From RBG-16-57-9 sp964529745 (GTDB taxonomy: Archaea > Thermoproteota > Bathyarchaeia > TCS64), in NCBI GenBank assembly GCA_964529745.1, contig CAZGZR010000002.1, positions 1 through 64,000 on the forward strand: a stretch of DNA of 64,000 nucleotides, read 5' to 3'. Shown piece after piece: positions 1 to 8,367 of this stretch (position 1 is its first letter; every line of letters begins with the position of its first letter). The notes below the pieces were generated by a model, which worked only from the letters and a program-made list of their open reading frames with translations, was not told the origin of the DNA and ran no database searches. The position numbers and the translations under genes are program-made.

Positions 1-522
1 TTGCTGAGGACCCTCGTGGTGCAGGGCGTGTTCCAGACAGTGCTGCAGCTGTTCCTGAACCAGCAGGTGGGGCTCACCGTCGCCGGCATCGGTTGGGTGG
101 TGAGTATGAAGGTCCTGGGTCAGGTGCTGTCGATCCTCGTCGCGGGGGTTTTGTCTGATCGTTTCGGTAGGAAGCCTGTGCTGGTTGTGGGGTTCATCGT
201 GAGCGGTGTGTCCGTGTTCATGTTCACCGTCTCTGGGAGTCTGCTGTTTCTGTTGTTGTCGGGGTTCGTCTCGGGGGTGGGTGAGGGCCTGAACATGACC
301 ACCATCCTGGCTCTTTTAACGGACATCGCTCCACTGGAGGCGAGGGGCGGCGCCGTAGGGCTGTACCGTACGTTCATGGATGTCGGCGGGTTCCTGGGTC
401 CCATCGTGTTCATGCTGGCGTATAACGGGTATGGTGTTCGGACGCCTTTCTACTTGGGGGCGGCTCTGTGCCTGATTAACACGGTGTTCATCTTGGTGGC
501 GCCCACGAGGCGCGTCGCCTGA
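1..522 (+). CDS. MFS transporter, C-terminal half (cut by window start)
   Basis: Major facilitator superfamily permease of the inner membrane; only the last 173 residues are in the window, so the true start is not visible. The segment is strongly hydrophobic with about five or six membrane helices. The loop motif SDRFGRKPVL near residues 47-57 matches the 'D-R-x-G-R-R/K' loop motif that recurs between helices 8 and 9 of the second half of MFS proteins. Substrate cannot be inferred. It ends 33 bases before a nuclease gene on the same strand, so the two may be co-transcribed. Confidence 0.8.
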   Translation: MLRTLVVQGVFQTVLQLFLNQQVGLTVAGIGWVVSMKVLGQVLSILVAGVLSDRFGRKPVLVVGFIVSGVSVFMFTVSGSLLFLLLSGFVSGVGEGLNMTTILALLTDIAPLEARGGAVGLYRTFMDVGGFLGPIVFMLAYNGYGVRTPFYLGAALCLINTVFILVAPTRRVA

Positions 523-555
523 TTTATATGAGCCTCGCCGTCATTCTCCCCTGTC

Positions 556-1911
556 ATGGTTTCTCTGTTTTTCTATGGTGGGGTCAACGAGATCGGCGGT
601 AACAAGATTCTACTGGTGGACGGGGACACCAGGGTGTGGTTTGACTTCGGGCAGAGCTTCACCATGGGCTCCGACTTCTACGTGAACTGGCTTCAGCCCC
701 GGCGCTGTCTCCGTGACTACTTCGAGTTCGGGCTGCTGCCGGAGCTTGAGGGGCTTTACAGCGAGGAGATGCTCACGGGGACCCGGGTGGGTTACTGTGA
801 GCCGGGGTACCAGGGGGTTTTCATCACCCACGCGCACAGCGACCACGTGAACCACATCAGCTTCATCGATCCCTGCATCCCGGTGTACACGGGGGAGGGG
901 ACCCGGCTGTTCATGGATGCGATGGAGAAGACCAGCTCTTGGAGCAGCTACGGGGAGCACGATTACAGGGGGTTCAGGACGGGGGACGTGGTGAGGGTGG
1001 ACGGGTTGGAGGTGGAGCCCATTCATGTCGATCACAGCATCCCCGCGGCCTACGGCTACATCGTCCGTCACAGCGAGGGCTCGCTGGTCTATACCGGGGA
1101 CATGCGCGTCCACGGGCCCCGGGGGGAGATGACCCAGGAGTTCTTGGAGGCGGCTCGGTACGCTGAGCCCGGCGTCATGATCTGTGAGGGCACGCGGATG
1201 GCGCGGCGGGGGAGGCGGCGTCACCTGAGCGAGGCTCAGGTGGAGCGGGGCGTCAAGAGGGTATGTGAGGAGGCGGACAGGGGCGGTAAGTCGGTTATCT
1301 ATACGCAGCCGACGCGGGACATGGATCGGCTGCGGACGTTCATCAGGGCGGCGGAGAGCAGCGGCAGGGTGCTGGTGGTGCACCCTAAGACGGCGTACCT
1401 GCTGGAGAGGCTGATAGAGGACGAGCATCTGGATCTTCCGGATCCGCATAATGATGACTTGTTGAGGGTGTATTATCGGAGGAAGCGGAGCGGGACGTAC
1501 AGCGAGAGGGATTACTATGTGTGGGAGCGGGGGTTCATGGACAGGATGGTTACGGTGGATGAGCTTCGGGGGAGGCCGACGGATTTCATCGTGAACCTGG
1601 ATTTCAGTAACTTCACGGAGCTCATCGATCTGCGGCCGGAGCCGGGGAGCCACTACGTATATAGCATGAGTGAGCCGTTTAGCGAGGAGGACATCGAGCA
1701 CGACGTGTTGTTGAACTGGCTGGGGCATTTTGGGTTGGAGTATCATCAGCTTCACGCGTCGGGGCATATGAGCAGGAGGGAGCTGGGGGAGGCGGTGGGG
1801 TACGTGGGGCCTGGGACGGTGTACCCGGTTCACTGTGAGGAGCCTGGGTTGTTCAGGGAGTGTTATGGTTCGGTGACGCTGCCCGAGATAGGTAAGGAGT
1901 ACGTGGTCTAG
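556..1911 (+). CDS. MBL-fold beta-CASP nuclease, RNase J-like
   Basis: A 451-residue metallo-beta-lactamase-fold hydrolase of the beta-CASP type that processes or degrades RNA in family members. The N-terminus has the RNase J-like GGVNEIGGNK start. The zinc motif HAHSDH is near residues 92-97, with further ligands in HVDHS (about 159) and YTGDM (about 178). Beta-CASP motifs follow: an acidic residue in ICEGTRM, VHPKTA, and HASGHMS near residue 400, then VYPVHCEEP. It lacks the long C-terminal region of bacterial RNase J, as expected for archaeal forms. The neighbouring MFS gene gives no functional link. Confident on family; RNA as the substrate is inferred. Confidence 0.85.
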   Translation: MVSLFFYGGVNEIGGNKILLVDGDTRVWFDFGQSFTMGSDFYVNWLQPRRCLRDYFEFGLLPELEGLYSEEMLTGTRVGYCEPGYQGVFITHAHSDHVNHISFIDPCIPVYTGEGTRLFMDAMEKTSSWSSYGEHDYRGFRTGDVVRVDGLEVEPIHVDHSIPAAYGYIVRHSEGSLVYTGDMRVHGPRGEMTQEFLEAARYAEPGVMICEGTRMARRGRRRHLSEAQVERGVKRVCEEADRGGKSVIYTQPTRDMDRLRTFIRAAESSGRVLVVHPKTAYLLERLIEDEHLDLPDPHNDDLLRVYYRRKRSGTYSERDYYVWERGFMDRMVTVDELRGRPTDFIVNLDFSNFTELIDLRPEPGSHYVYSMSEPFSEEDIEHDVLLNWLGHFGLEYHQLHASGHMSRRELGEAVGYVGPGTVYPVHCEEPGLFRECYGSVTLPEIGKEYVV

Positions 1912-2004
1912 CCGGCTGGCGGCTCTTCCTCATAGTTGGTTACTCGCTATAAGCGTTTTTGAGGCTTGGTGTCGGGTCTGGCGGCGGGTCTCGTGTTGTG
2001 TGGT

Positions 2005-2379
2005 TTACTTGTAGCTGTGGCGATATTTTCCCAAGTCTATTATTCCGTCTGTCACGGTGACGCCTTCGTCTCTCAGCATCCGTGTTTTTTCCTCGACGGC
2101 GCCCTCTGCACCTCCCCTGAAGCTGCCTATGGTTCCGTCGGATCTTATGACGCGGTGGCAGGGGATCTGGGGTCCGCAGGGGTTGTTTCTCATGGTGGTG
2201 CCGACGGCTCGGCTGGCGTGGGGCGACCACCGCGGGTCTCTCCTGGCTAGCTCCTTGGCCAGGTCGCCGTAGGTGGTCACCTTGCCTCTGGGGACCTCGG
2301 CCAGTACTCTGAGGATGGCCTGCTGGTAGGGGCCGAGTTTGGATAGTTTCTCTTCGTCCTGTGGGGTGATGTGGTACAT
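2005..2379 (-). CDS. ogt: Methylated-DNA--protein-cysteine methyltransferase, short form
   Basis: Removes alkyl groups from O6-alkylguanine by transfer to its own cysteine. At 124 residues it is essentially only the C-terminal catalytic domain. The active-site IPCHRV motif is intact near residues 75-80 with the cysteine present, so it is a methyltransferase and not a cysteine-less alkyltransferase-like protein. The helix-turn-helix region includes GKVTTYGDLA and the RAVG arginine finger segment. A following SFRGG loop is also typical. It is transcribed away from the nuclease gene and towards it at the 3' ends. Confidence 0.9.
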   Translation of the reverse strand: MYHITPQDEEKLSKLGPYQQAILRVLAEVPRGKVTTYGDLAKELARRDPRWSPHASRAVGTTMRNNPCGPQIPCHRVIRSDGTIGSFRGGAEGAVEEKTRMLRDEGVTVTDGIIDLGKYRHSYK

Positions 2380-2486
2380 GTCTGGTTGATGGGCGTTGAT
2401 TCCTTTATTATTGTTATCTATTCGCCGTGGGTACGGGTGGGTGAAACTGCTCAGGTTCCGAGAGCCGAGGAACGGAAGTGGTGTCT

Positions 2487-2990
2487 CTATTTTTTCCGAT
2501 CCTCGTGGCCTCTTGGGGGCTCTCCGGTGAACACGTTGGCCCCGTGGACTGGGTTCCCGGAGAGTCTCCTGAAGGAGTTTATTTGACCAACGTGTGTCAG
2601 GGCGTCGGCTATGGGGCCGTTGATGATGTTCCAGAACGGGTGACCGTCGATGGTGATTTCGGTGAGCTCATCCGCATGCATCTGCAGGGTCTCGTTTCTC
2701 AGGTAGAAGATCATTTCGAGGATCTGTTCCCGTATCTCATCTGCGTCCCCTGGTCTCTTGAAGACGTTGTCTGTGGCGGATAGTATGACCCAGTTGACGA
2801 GGCCCCAGATGTGTCTGACTAGCTCCTCGATGCTCATGCAGTCCGGTCCTGGTCTGTACAGGTAGTCGGTTCGTCGCAGCCCTTCGGTGGCCCAGTAGAA
2901 CCTGAACCCCAGCCCGTCCAGCAGGCGTGATAGGATTGTTCCCACGGATACTTCATCGGGGTACGCAGGAATTCTATGGTATTTCTTCAT
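2487..2990 (-). CDS. DinB/YfiT-like four-helix-bundle protein
   Basis: About 167 residues resembling the DinB/YfiT superfamily of putative metal-dependent enzymes, often thiol transferases. The fold's usual metal histidines can be placed in SIEELVRHIW and DALTHVGQIN; the C-terminal RRLSGNPV segment is typical. I chose the ATG at 2990 (MKKYHR). An upstream GTG at 3038 would extend the frame into a stretch that looks like an unrelated decayed coding remnant. Substrate unknown. It precedes ogt on the same strand by about 110 bases. Confidence 0.7.
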   Translation of the reverse strand: MKKYHRIPAYPDEVSVGTILSRLLDGLGFRFYWATEGLRRTDYLYRPGPDCMSIEELVRHIWGLVNWVILSATDNVFKRPGDADEIREQILEMIFYLRNETLQMHADELTEITIDGHPFWNIINGPIADALTHVGQINSFRRLSGNPVHGANVFTGEPPRGHEDRKK

Positions 2991-3038
2991 GAAGAATAAT
3001 CTATCTCCCAGAATAAAACCCTGTTTTACTAGGTTCAC

Positions 3039-3222
3039 TTGAAATACTGTCTTAGTGCTATTACCAAAATAGATGAAATCTCCAAAGAACTTAGCTTTTA
3101 ACTTCCATTGTTCAGGTTCAAGAAACTGAAAATCATATGAGTATAACCCAGCTGGGTTGGTCCGAACCTTTATGATATAATCCGTATTAGCCGGATTGGG
3201 TCTTACTGCTCCAATAGGGTAC
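3039..3222 (-). pseudogene. Decayed coding remnant in frame with the DinB-like gene
   Basis: On the minus strand this stretch stays open for about 60 codons with no start codon, and its translation looks protein-like, rich in aromatic residues (for example KAKFFGDFIYFG). It runs in frame into the DinB-like gene after a TAG near 3223. Base composition is more AT-rich than the DinB gene. It may be the tail of an eroded gene, or chance. Nothing else is seen between 3039 and the PadR promoter at 3300. Confidence 0.3.
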
Positions 3223-3299
3223 TACGCAAACTTGCTTAAGTATACACATCTTACAGAAGAACTACTTATTGGTTTGGCAAGTATGATTTTACTAACCTC

Positions 3300-3313
3300 T
3301 ATATTTAAAAATA
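3300..3313 (+). promoter_or_regulatory. TATA box for the PadR-type regulator gene
   Basis: TATATTTAAAAATA lies 19-32 bases before the GTG start at 3332, the usual archaeal TATA spacing to a near-leaderless transcript. The sequence CCAATATTATG at 3322-3332 directly before the start resembles the AT palindrome found at other promoters of this island. Confidence 0.55.
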
Positions 3314-3331
3314 GTCTTCTTCCAATATTAT

Positions 3332-3886
3332 GTGGTTATGATATCGAATATTGAAGCAGTTATCCTTGGGCTAATTTCACAAGGAAGCAATTATGGTTAC
3401 GCAATTGAGAAAGCAATTGATGTAAGCAATATTAGGGAATGGACAGAAGTTGCTTTTTCATCAATATATACTATATTAAGAAGAATGAAAAAGGATAACC
3501 TAATCACCAGTACTAGAGAGACAGTTAATGGCAGATCAAGAAACATTTATATCTTAACAGAAAAAGGGGAAGAAAAACTAATCGAACGGCTGAGTTTCAA
3601 TCTTTCAAATAAGGAAAAAGTCATCTCATCTTTTGATGTTACTATCGCAAATCTTGATAAGATTAGTAAAAATAACATAATTGAAGGCCTCAAAAAATAT
3701 GAAGACTCTATTAACCTACGAATAGAACGTTACTATGTTAGAAGAGATCAAATCGACACTAGAATAGTGGCCAAATACCCAGAAAAATTCTTTCTAAGAG
3801 CACTATGTGATAGACACGTATCCATGCTAGAAGCCGAAAAAGAGTGGCTAGCCAAATACTTAGAAGAAATAAGAGAAAAGATGTAG
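3332..3886 (+). CDS. PadR family transcriptional regulator
   Basis: A 184-residue regulator with an N-terminal PadR winged helix (about residues 5-85) and a C-terminal helical dimerisation arm (about 95-184). Family features seen are AVILGLISQGSNYGYAIEKAID and the wing RNIYILTEKGEEKL. The start is GTG 3332 or ATG 3338; the TATA box spacing fits either. It is the first gene of the AT-rich catabolic island and the only recognisable transcription factor in it, so it is the leading candidate for controlling the island. That assignment is inference: known PadR operators are often ATGT-N8-ACAT, unlike the palindrome seen here. Confidence 0.85.
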   Translation: MVMISNIEAVILGLISQGSNYGYAIEKAIDVSNIREWTEVAFSSIYTILRRMKKDNLITSTRETVNGRSRNIYILTEKGEEKLIERLSFNLSNKEKVISSFDVTIANLDKISKNNIIEGLKKYEDSINLRIERYYVRRDQIDTRIVAKYPEKFFLRALCDRHVSMLEAEKEWLAKYLEEIREKM

Positions 3887-3887
3887 T

Positions 3888-4970
3888 CTACTGCGATTTA
3901 CCTCTAGCAGATACGGGCCAAACTATCTCGACTTCTCCATCACGGACACCGTGATAGTGTTCATGAAGATCGATGGTCGTATCGCAGTGGCTTGGGTATA
4001 GCTCTATTTTTTCTCCTAGTTTGAAGTTGATTTCCTTATTTTTGATGGTTAGTACGCCGTGTTCGTCACCTGCTGAGCTGTATTCGACGCCCTCGTAACC
4101 TTTTACTATGGCTTGTCCGCTGTCAACTGAGGATTTCTTGGTTCCGCAGTCAACTATTACGCCACCTTCTATATTTGTACTCATGATAGTGGTCAGAACC
4201 GTTAGCGCTCTGTCAAACTCGGGTGCGCTTATGTGGTATTTCCAGTCCATCAGGACATAGGAGCCGGGTTGAACCTCTGTACAGTGCATGTATTGTTGCT
4301 TGTATGTGCCTGTACCTGACCCTGATACAACGTCTATGTTTAACCCCGAGTCGATGAACGCTTCCTTGGTTTCAACTATTAATTCGTTGCATTTTTCGAT
4401 CGCTTCAAGTTTGTATTCCATGCCCTTGTACTGATCTAGAGTGTGTAAAATCCCATGATAACACTGGAACCCTAGTAGGTTCAATCCCTTCAACTTGTTA
4501 ACCTGTGAAGCAAATGTTGATGCGATTTTACCAGGTTTAACTCCGCATCTGTTTTGGCCAACATTAACGTCTACAAGCACGTTTTGAGTAACATTGTTTT
4601 TCGCTGCCATCTTGGATATCGCCTCTGCGTTCTGTATATCATCGACGCATACAGTTAGCTCTGGTGCGTGTTTTCTGAGAGACATCAGTCTCTTTATCTT
4701 GTAATCTCCGACGATCTCGTTTGTTATCAGAAGATCTGTTATCCCTGAGAGAATCAGAGTCTCTGCTTCTCCCAGTTTTTGACAGCTTATCCCTTTCGCC
4801 CCTGATCTTATCTGTTTCCACGATATGAACGGACTTTTTGGAGTCTTATAATGGGGTCTGAAGTGTTTCCCTTTTTTGCCTCTGAAGAATGAAGCCATTG
4901 TCTCGATGTTTTTTTCCATTAGGTCTAAATCGACGATTAGCGCGGGTGTATCTATCTCTGAGATGTGCAT
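3888..4970 (-). CDS. D-threonine aldolase / D-serine dehydratase-like PLP enzyme
   Basis: A 360-residue fold-type III PLP enzyme (alanine-racemase N-terminal barrel plus the D-serine-dehydratase-like C-terminal domain). Opening motif DTPALIVDLD; the PLP lysine is in RPHYKTPKS (about K42). The C-terminal SHCDTTIDLHEHYHG segment supplies the His/Cys pair that binds the metal in this family. Members cleave D-threonine or D-3-hydroxyaspartate to glycine plus an aldehyde, or deaminate D-serine; which applies here is unknown. A glycine-yielding activity would suit the GcvP-like genes downstream. Its promoter at 4971-5039 contains the island palindrome. It converges with padR with only one base between stop codons. 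Confidence 0.85.
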   Translation of the reverse strand: MHISEIDTPALIVDLDLMEKNIETMASFFRGKKGKHFRPHYKTPKSPFISWKQIRSGAKGISCQKLGEAETLILSGITDLLITNEIVGDYKIKRLMSLRKHAPELTVCVDDIQNAEAISKMAAKNNVTQNVLVDVNVGQNRCGVKPGKIASTFASQVNKLKGLNLLGFQCYHGILHTLDQYKGMEYKLEAIEKCNELIVETKEAFIDSGLNIDVVSGSGTGTYKQQYMHCTEVQPGSYVLMDWKYHISAPEFDRALTVLTTIMSTNIEGGVIVDCGTKKSSVDSGQAIVKGYEGVEYSSAGDEHGVLTIKNKEINFKLGEKIELYPSHCDTTIDLHEHYHGVRDGEVEIVWPVSARGKSQ

Positions 4971-5002
4971 TTGATTTCAAATAACAATGGAATAGTATAT
5001 CA

Positions 5003-5015
5003 ATATAATATTATC
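5003..5015. promoter_or_regulatory. Island palindrome box, D-threonine aldolase promoter
   Basis: ATATAATATTATC, containing the perfect 10-bp palindrome ATAATATTAT at 5005-5014. It sits about 35-45 bases before the start of the D-threonine-aldolase-like gene. The same 13-mer occurs unchanged at 7343-7355. Confidence 0.5.
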
Positions 5016-5039
5016 CGATGAAAATATCTTTTGTCATGT

Positions 5040-6389
5040 TTATATTAAGTCGCTATCTTTTAAAAGCCTTCTAAGAAGAACGATATCTCCATCCGCTTGT
5101 TTACAGAGTTCACTGATCTTGGAGTAGCCGTGAACCTTCATAAGATCAGTGAGAAGGGGAATAATTGAGTTGACGTGTCTATCGTTTTTCTTAAGGTTTA
5201 CAGTGATACCGGAGATACAGAGGTCTACAAGGGTCTCAGCAGCGTTGGAAAGCATGGACATTGAATCAAGTATATTGAACACGACAAGGCTCTCCCAGAC
5301 ATTAAGGTCCAACTCACCGTGATCCAACGCAGCCTCACAAGCGGCATGCTTCCCACACACCTGAAAGCATAACTGAATTACGAACTCAGGAATCACTGGA
5401 TTCACCTTTCCCGGCATAATAGAAGACCCCGGTTGAACCGGGGGAATAAAGATCTCCCCAACACCGGCTTCAGGTCCAGAACTCAGCAAACGGATGTCTT
5501 TTGAAATCTTGATCAACCCTCTCGCCATCAAGTTGAGCGCTGAGGAGACGGCTATCATGTCATCCATGTTCTGGGCTGCGTCAAACAGGTTATCAGCTCG
5601 AACAAATTGAGGGCTTCCTGTTATGGTTCTTAGTTCTTCGATTACGAGGTTGAAGTAGTCTTCAGGCACAACATCAACGGTTCCTACAATCGTGCCACCC
5701 AGATTAACACGGTATAGTTCTGATAAAGGCGAGTTTATTCGATTGATCGCTCTTTCAACGAAACCTGCATATCCTGAAAACAAGTTTTGATATGTAGTAA
5801 CAACGGCGTCCTGAAGACAGGTTCTGCTCAGGCGTTTTTCGTGTTCATATTTATCTCCGATGAGAGACAAGGAATCAGCTAGGCGATTCAATAGAGGCTG
5901 AGTTGAATCCCATTGTTTGATTATCGCAAGGTGACAAGCAGTTGGTATCACATCGTTTGTGGACTGGTTCATGTTTACGTCATCATTGGGCTTGAAATGG
6001 ATGTAGTCTCCTTTGCGTCCACCAGTAGCCTCCTCTGCGATGTTAGCCAGAACCTCGTTGGCGTTCATGTTGCATGAGGTCCCGCCGCCTCCGTGCATCG
6101 TGTTGATGGGAAATTGACTATACATCTCGTCTTTGATAACTTTATCAACTGCGGTACAGATGGCTTCAGCCTTCCAACCTTCAAGGTGACCGGCAGCAGA
6201 ATTAGCTAGTGCAGCAGCTTTCTTCACCATCAATAGGCTTCCGATGAAGACGGGGTATTCAGCTATCTGTTTCCCATTTTTTACCGGAAAGTTGTTGACG
6301 GCTCTCTGAGTCTGCGCCCCATAGTAGACATCTTCTGGTACCTGTATTTTTCCTAGTAGGTCTTCCTCTATCCTGTGTTTCAGCTTCAT
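5040..6389 (-). CDS. aspA: Aspartate ammonia-lyase family protein
   Basis: A 449-residue member of the fumarase/aspartase superfamily. The signature GSSIMPGKVNPVIPE is near residues 315-330, with YYGAQTQRAVNNFP near 22 and the substrate loop MHGGGGTSCNMNANE near 98. The C-terminal run LDLNVWESLVV and LCISGITVN resemble aspartase more than class II fumarase, so aspartate to fumarate plus ammonia is the best guess; fumarase cannot be excluded. It follows the amidohydrolase gene by 46 bases on the same strand and is probably co-transcribed with it. An asparaginase lies close by, so Asn to Asp to fumarate is a coherent route. Confidence 0.8.
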   Translation of the reverse strand: MKLKHRIEEDLLGKIQVPEDVYYGAQTQRAVNNFPVKNGKQIAEYPVFIGSLLMVKKAAALANSAAGHLEGWKAEAICTAVDKVIKDEMYSQFPINTMHGGGGTSCNMNANEVLANIAEEATGGRKGDYIHFKPNDDVNMNQSTNDVIPTACHLAIIKQWDSTQPLLNRLADSLSLIGDKYEHEKRLSRTCLQDAVVTTYQNLFSGYAGFVERAINRINSPLSELYRVNLGGTIVGTVDVVPEDYFNLVIEELRTITGSPQFVRADNLFDAAQNMDDMIAVSSALNLMARGLIKISKDIRLLSSGPEAGVGEIFIPPVQPGSSIMPGKVNPVIPEFVIQLCFQVCGKHAACEAALDHGELDLNVWESLVVFNILDSMSMLSNAAETLVDLCISGITVNLKKNDRHVNSIIPLLTDLMKVHGYSKISELCKQADGDIVLLRRLLKDSDLI

Positions 6390-6435
6390 TTTTTTTCACC
6401 CTAGCTGAATATTGTTTGGCTTGAAGCTGGATTGG

Positions 6436-7317
6436 TCAAATATTTAATAATTTTTCAGGGTTGTCTTTCGTCATTACTTCTATCTCTTTTTCAGTTATAC
6501 CACGATCCAACATCTCCTTGATGAAAGCCATCATGGTATCAACTGGGGGAGGAAGCAGATCAGTCCCAGCATCAGTAGCCAACACACACCTATCAGCCCC
6601 GATAGATTTGAACGCTTGAGCGATATCGTCCTTCTTTCTACTTGGATAACAATGCTCAATAATGGCCCCCATATCAGCCATCTTGACTTGGTCCTCGACT
6701 GACCACCCAGTAGTCATGTGCTCAGCGTGGGTCACCAATATCTTCTTTACTCCACTTTTCTTAGCAGCTTCGATTAACGCGTAAATTTCTTCAAGCGATA
6801 TGTGCCCAGTACCCAGAATCACGTCGAAATCAGAGATTATCCCTAGAATCTCCATGACTTCAGGCAAAATACCACGATATTCGTCTGTTATCTTGAGACC
6901 CTTCCATCCACTTCGCGGTCTCTCCATCTTTATGTCTGGTTTAAGGGTGGGCAGTCCTGGAAAACCGATCTTCTCAATATTGTGAGCGGCATGAAAGACA
7001 GGCATCCAAACTTCCTTGGCGCCCTTATTTACAGCCGCTTCCACGGCATCCGGGTTTAGACCACCTGTATAACTCCCGAGTACAATGCTGCCGTGTGCCT
7101 CAAAATCTGGAATTACCTTTCTTACTATCTCGGCTTTCCCTGCGTTGCATCCGAGATGGTTTTTGAATAAAATTCCTTTATATCCATATTTTTTTGCTTG
7201 TTTTGAGATATCGTACTCGTCTCCTATTCTTTGATATAGACAGGGTCCTGAGTGTACGTGGAGGTCGATTATTCCCTGTGCGAGTTCTTTGAACCATTTT
7301 GGTTGATTATGCATCAT
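6436..7317 (-). CDS. DUF6282-like amidohydrolase-superfamily protein
   Basis: A metal-dependent hydrolase of about 293 residues. Seen in order: IIDLHVHSGPC (the HxH metal motif), LFKNHLG, a histidine in ILGTGHIS, VTHAEH, and the late aspartate in LATDAGTD. These match the barrel ligands of the amidohydrolase superfamily and the family annotated DUF6282; substrate is unknown. I prefer ATG 7317 or 7314 (MMHNQPKW): a start at 7344 would place the start codon inside the operator-like boxes between this gene and the divergent asparaginase. It leads the operon with the aspartase. Confidence 0.75.
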   Translation of the reverse strand: MMHNQPKWFKELAQGIIDLHVHSGPCLYQRIGDEYDISKQAKKYGYKGILFKNHLGCNAGKAEIVRKVIPDFEAHGSIVLGSYTGGLNPDAVEAAVNKGAKEVWMPVFHAAHNIEKIGFPGLPTLKPDIKMERPRSGWKGLKITDEYRGILPEVMEILGIISDFDVILGTGHISLEEIYALIEAAKKSGVKKILVTHAEHMTTGWSVEDQVKMADMGAIIEHCYPSRKKDDIAQAFKSIGADRCVLATDAGTDLLPPPVDTMMAFIKEMLDRGITEKEIEVMTKDNPEKLLNI

Positions 7318-7330
7318 TTGGAAACATACT

Positions 7331-7355
7331 AATATTATGAACATATAATATTATC
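7331..7355. promoter_or_regulatory. Two island palindrome boxes in the divergent promoter
   Basis: AATATTATG at 7331-7339 and ATATAATATTATC at 7343-7355 sit between the divergent amidohydrolase and asparaginase genes. The second is an exact 13-base match to the box at 5003-5015. One site could control both directions. A further AATATAAT follows at 7361. Confidence 0.5.
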
Positions 7356-7383
7356 TGTTCAATATAATGTGGAGGTACAAATA

Positions 7384-8367
7384 ATGACCAAGATCTTACT
7401 AATCACCACCGGAGGAACCATCTCAGGAGGCAAAAACCCGGAAACAGGCGGAGACATCCCCCTAGGAGGAGAAGCCCTACTCCAATTAATTCCGAATATC
7501 AAGGAAAAGTACAATGTCGAACACCTTGATTTCTGCCTGCTTCCTAGTCCCCAAATAACCCTCGAAATGGCGCTATCTTTAGCGAAGACGATAAATCAAA
7601 GATTCAAGAACGACACAGATTTATCAGGAATAGTCGTCACCCACGGCACAGATACCCTAGAAGAGACAGCGTTCCTGCTCTGGCTCACAGTCGATGATGA
7701 GAGACCGGTTGTCCTTACGGCGGCTCAGAGACCTCCCAAAGAAGACTCATCTGATGCCATTCGAAACCTCGGAAACGCCCTACAAATAGCGGCGCAAAAC
7801 AGATCAAAAGGAAAGGGCGTGATGGTGTGTCTCAACAACGAGATAAACTCGGCGAGATACGTCAGGAAAACTCATACATGGGCGCTCCAATCATTTTGCT
7901 CTGGAAGCTACGGGCTGATTGGCTACGTCGATAAAGATGACGTTATTTTCTATGAAAAACCCTTGAATCGCTTGACCCTTGAAGCAGATGCAATCGATCA
8001 GGACGTTGACTTGGTGAAAATCACCCAAGGCAACAATACACGATACTTGGAGGCCTCGATACGCGAAAAAGCATCAGGCATCGTAATTGAGGCTTCGGGT
8101 CGTGGATTCGCGCCATCAGCTTGTCTGGACAAGCTTTACGAGGCGAGAAAAGAGGGTATCAGCGTCGTTATGGTCTCAAGATGCTTTGAGGGAAGGGTAG
8201 ACCTCAAAGACAAGCATATAGAGGTAGGAATAGTGAGTGGAGAGGATTTGGATGGTCTTAAAGCCAGAGTCTTGTTGAGTCTGTTGCTTCCTAAGACCCG
8301 AGACCCTGAGACGATTCAGAGTTATTTTGATCATCTGTCAGGCAAAAGGCCGCTGGAGTTGGTTTGA
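7384..8367 (+). CDS. L-asparaginase family protein
   Basis: A 327-residue amidohydrolase of the classical asparaginase/glutaminase fold: asparagine to aspartate plus ammonia. The first active-site threonine is in LLITTGGTISGG and the second triad in VVTHGTDTLEET; VVLTAAQRPP supports the family. The ATG at 7384 has a good Shine-Dalgarno GGAGGT at 7371-7376, seven bases upstream, which decides against the GTG at 7369. It has no signal peptide, so it acts in the cytoplasm. The next gene starts within its stop codon (TGATG), indicating translational coupling to the dipeptidase-like protein. Confidence 0.88.
   Translation: MTKILLITTGGTISGGKNPETGGDIPLGGEALLQLIPNIKEKYNVEHLDFCLLPSPQITLEMALSLAKTINQRFKNDTDLSGIVVTHGTDTLEETAFLLWLTVDDERPVVLTAAQRPPKEDSSDAIRNLGNALQIAAQNRSKGKGVMVCLNNEINSARYVRKTHTWALQSFCSGSYGLIGYVDKDDVIFYEKPLNRLTLEADAIDQDVDLVKITQGNNTRYLEASIREKASGIVIEASGRGFAPSACLDKLYEARKEGISVVMVSRCFEGRVDLKDKHIEVGIVSGEDLDGLKARVLLSLLLPKTRDPETIQSYFDHLSGKRPLELV

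Noticed and set aside
610..1833. Long minus-strand frame opposite the RNase J-like gene
   Set aside because: Shadow frame of a GC-rich gene; no domain, while the plus strand has a full beta-CASP motif set.
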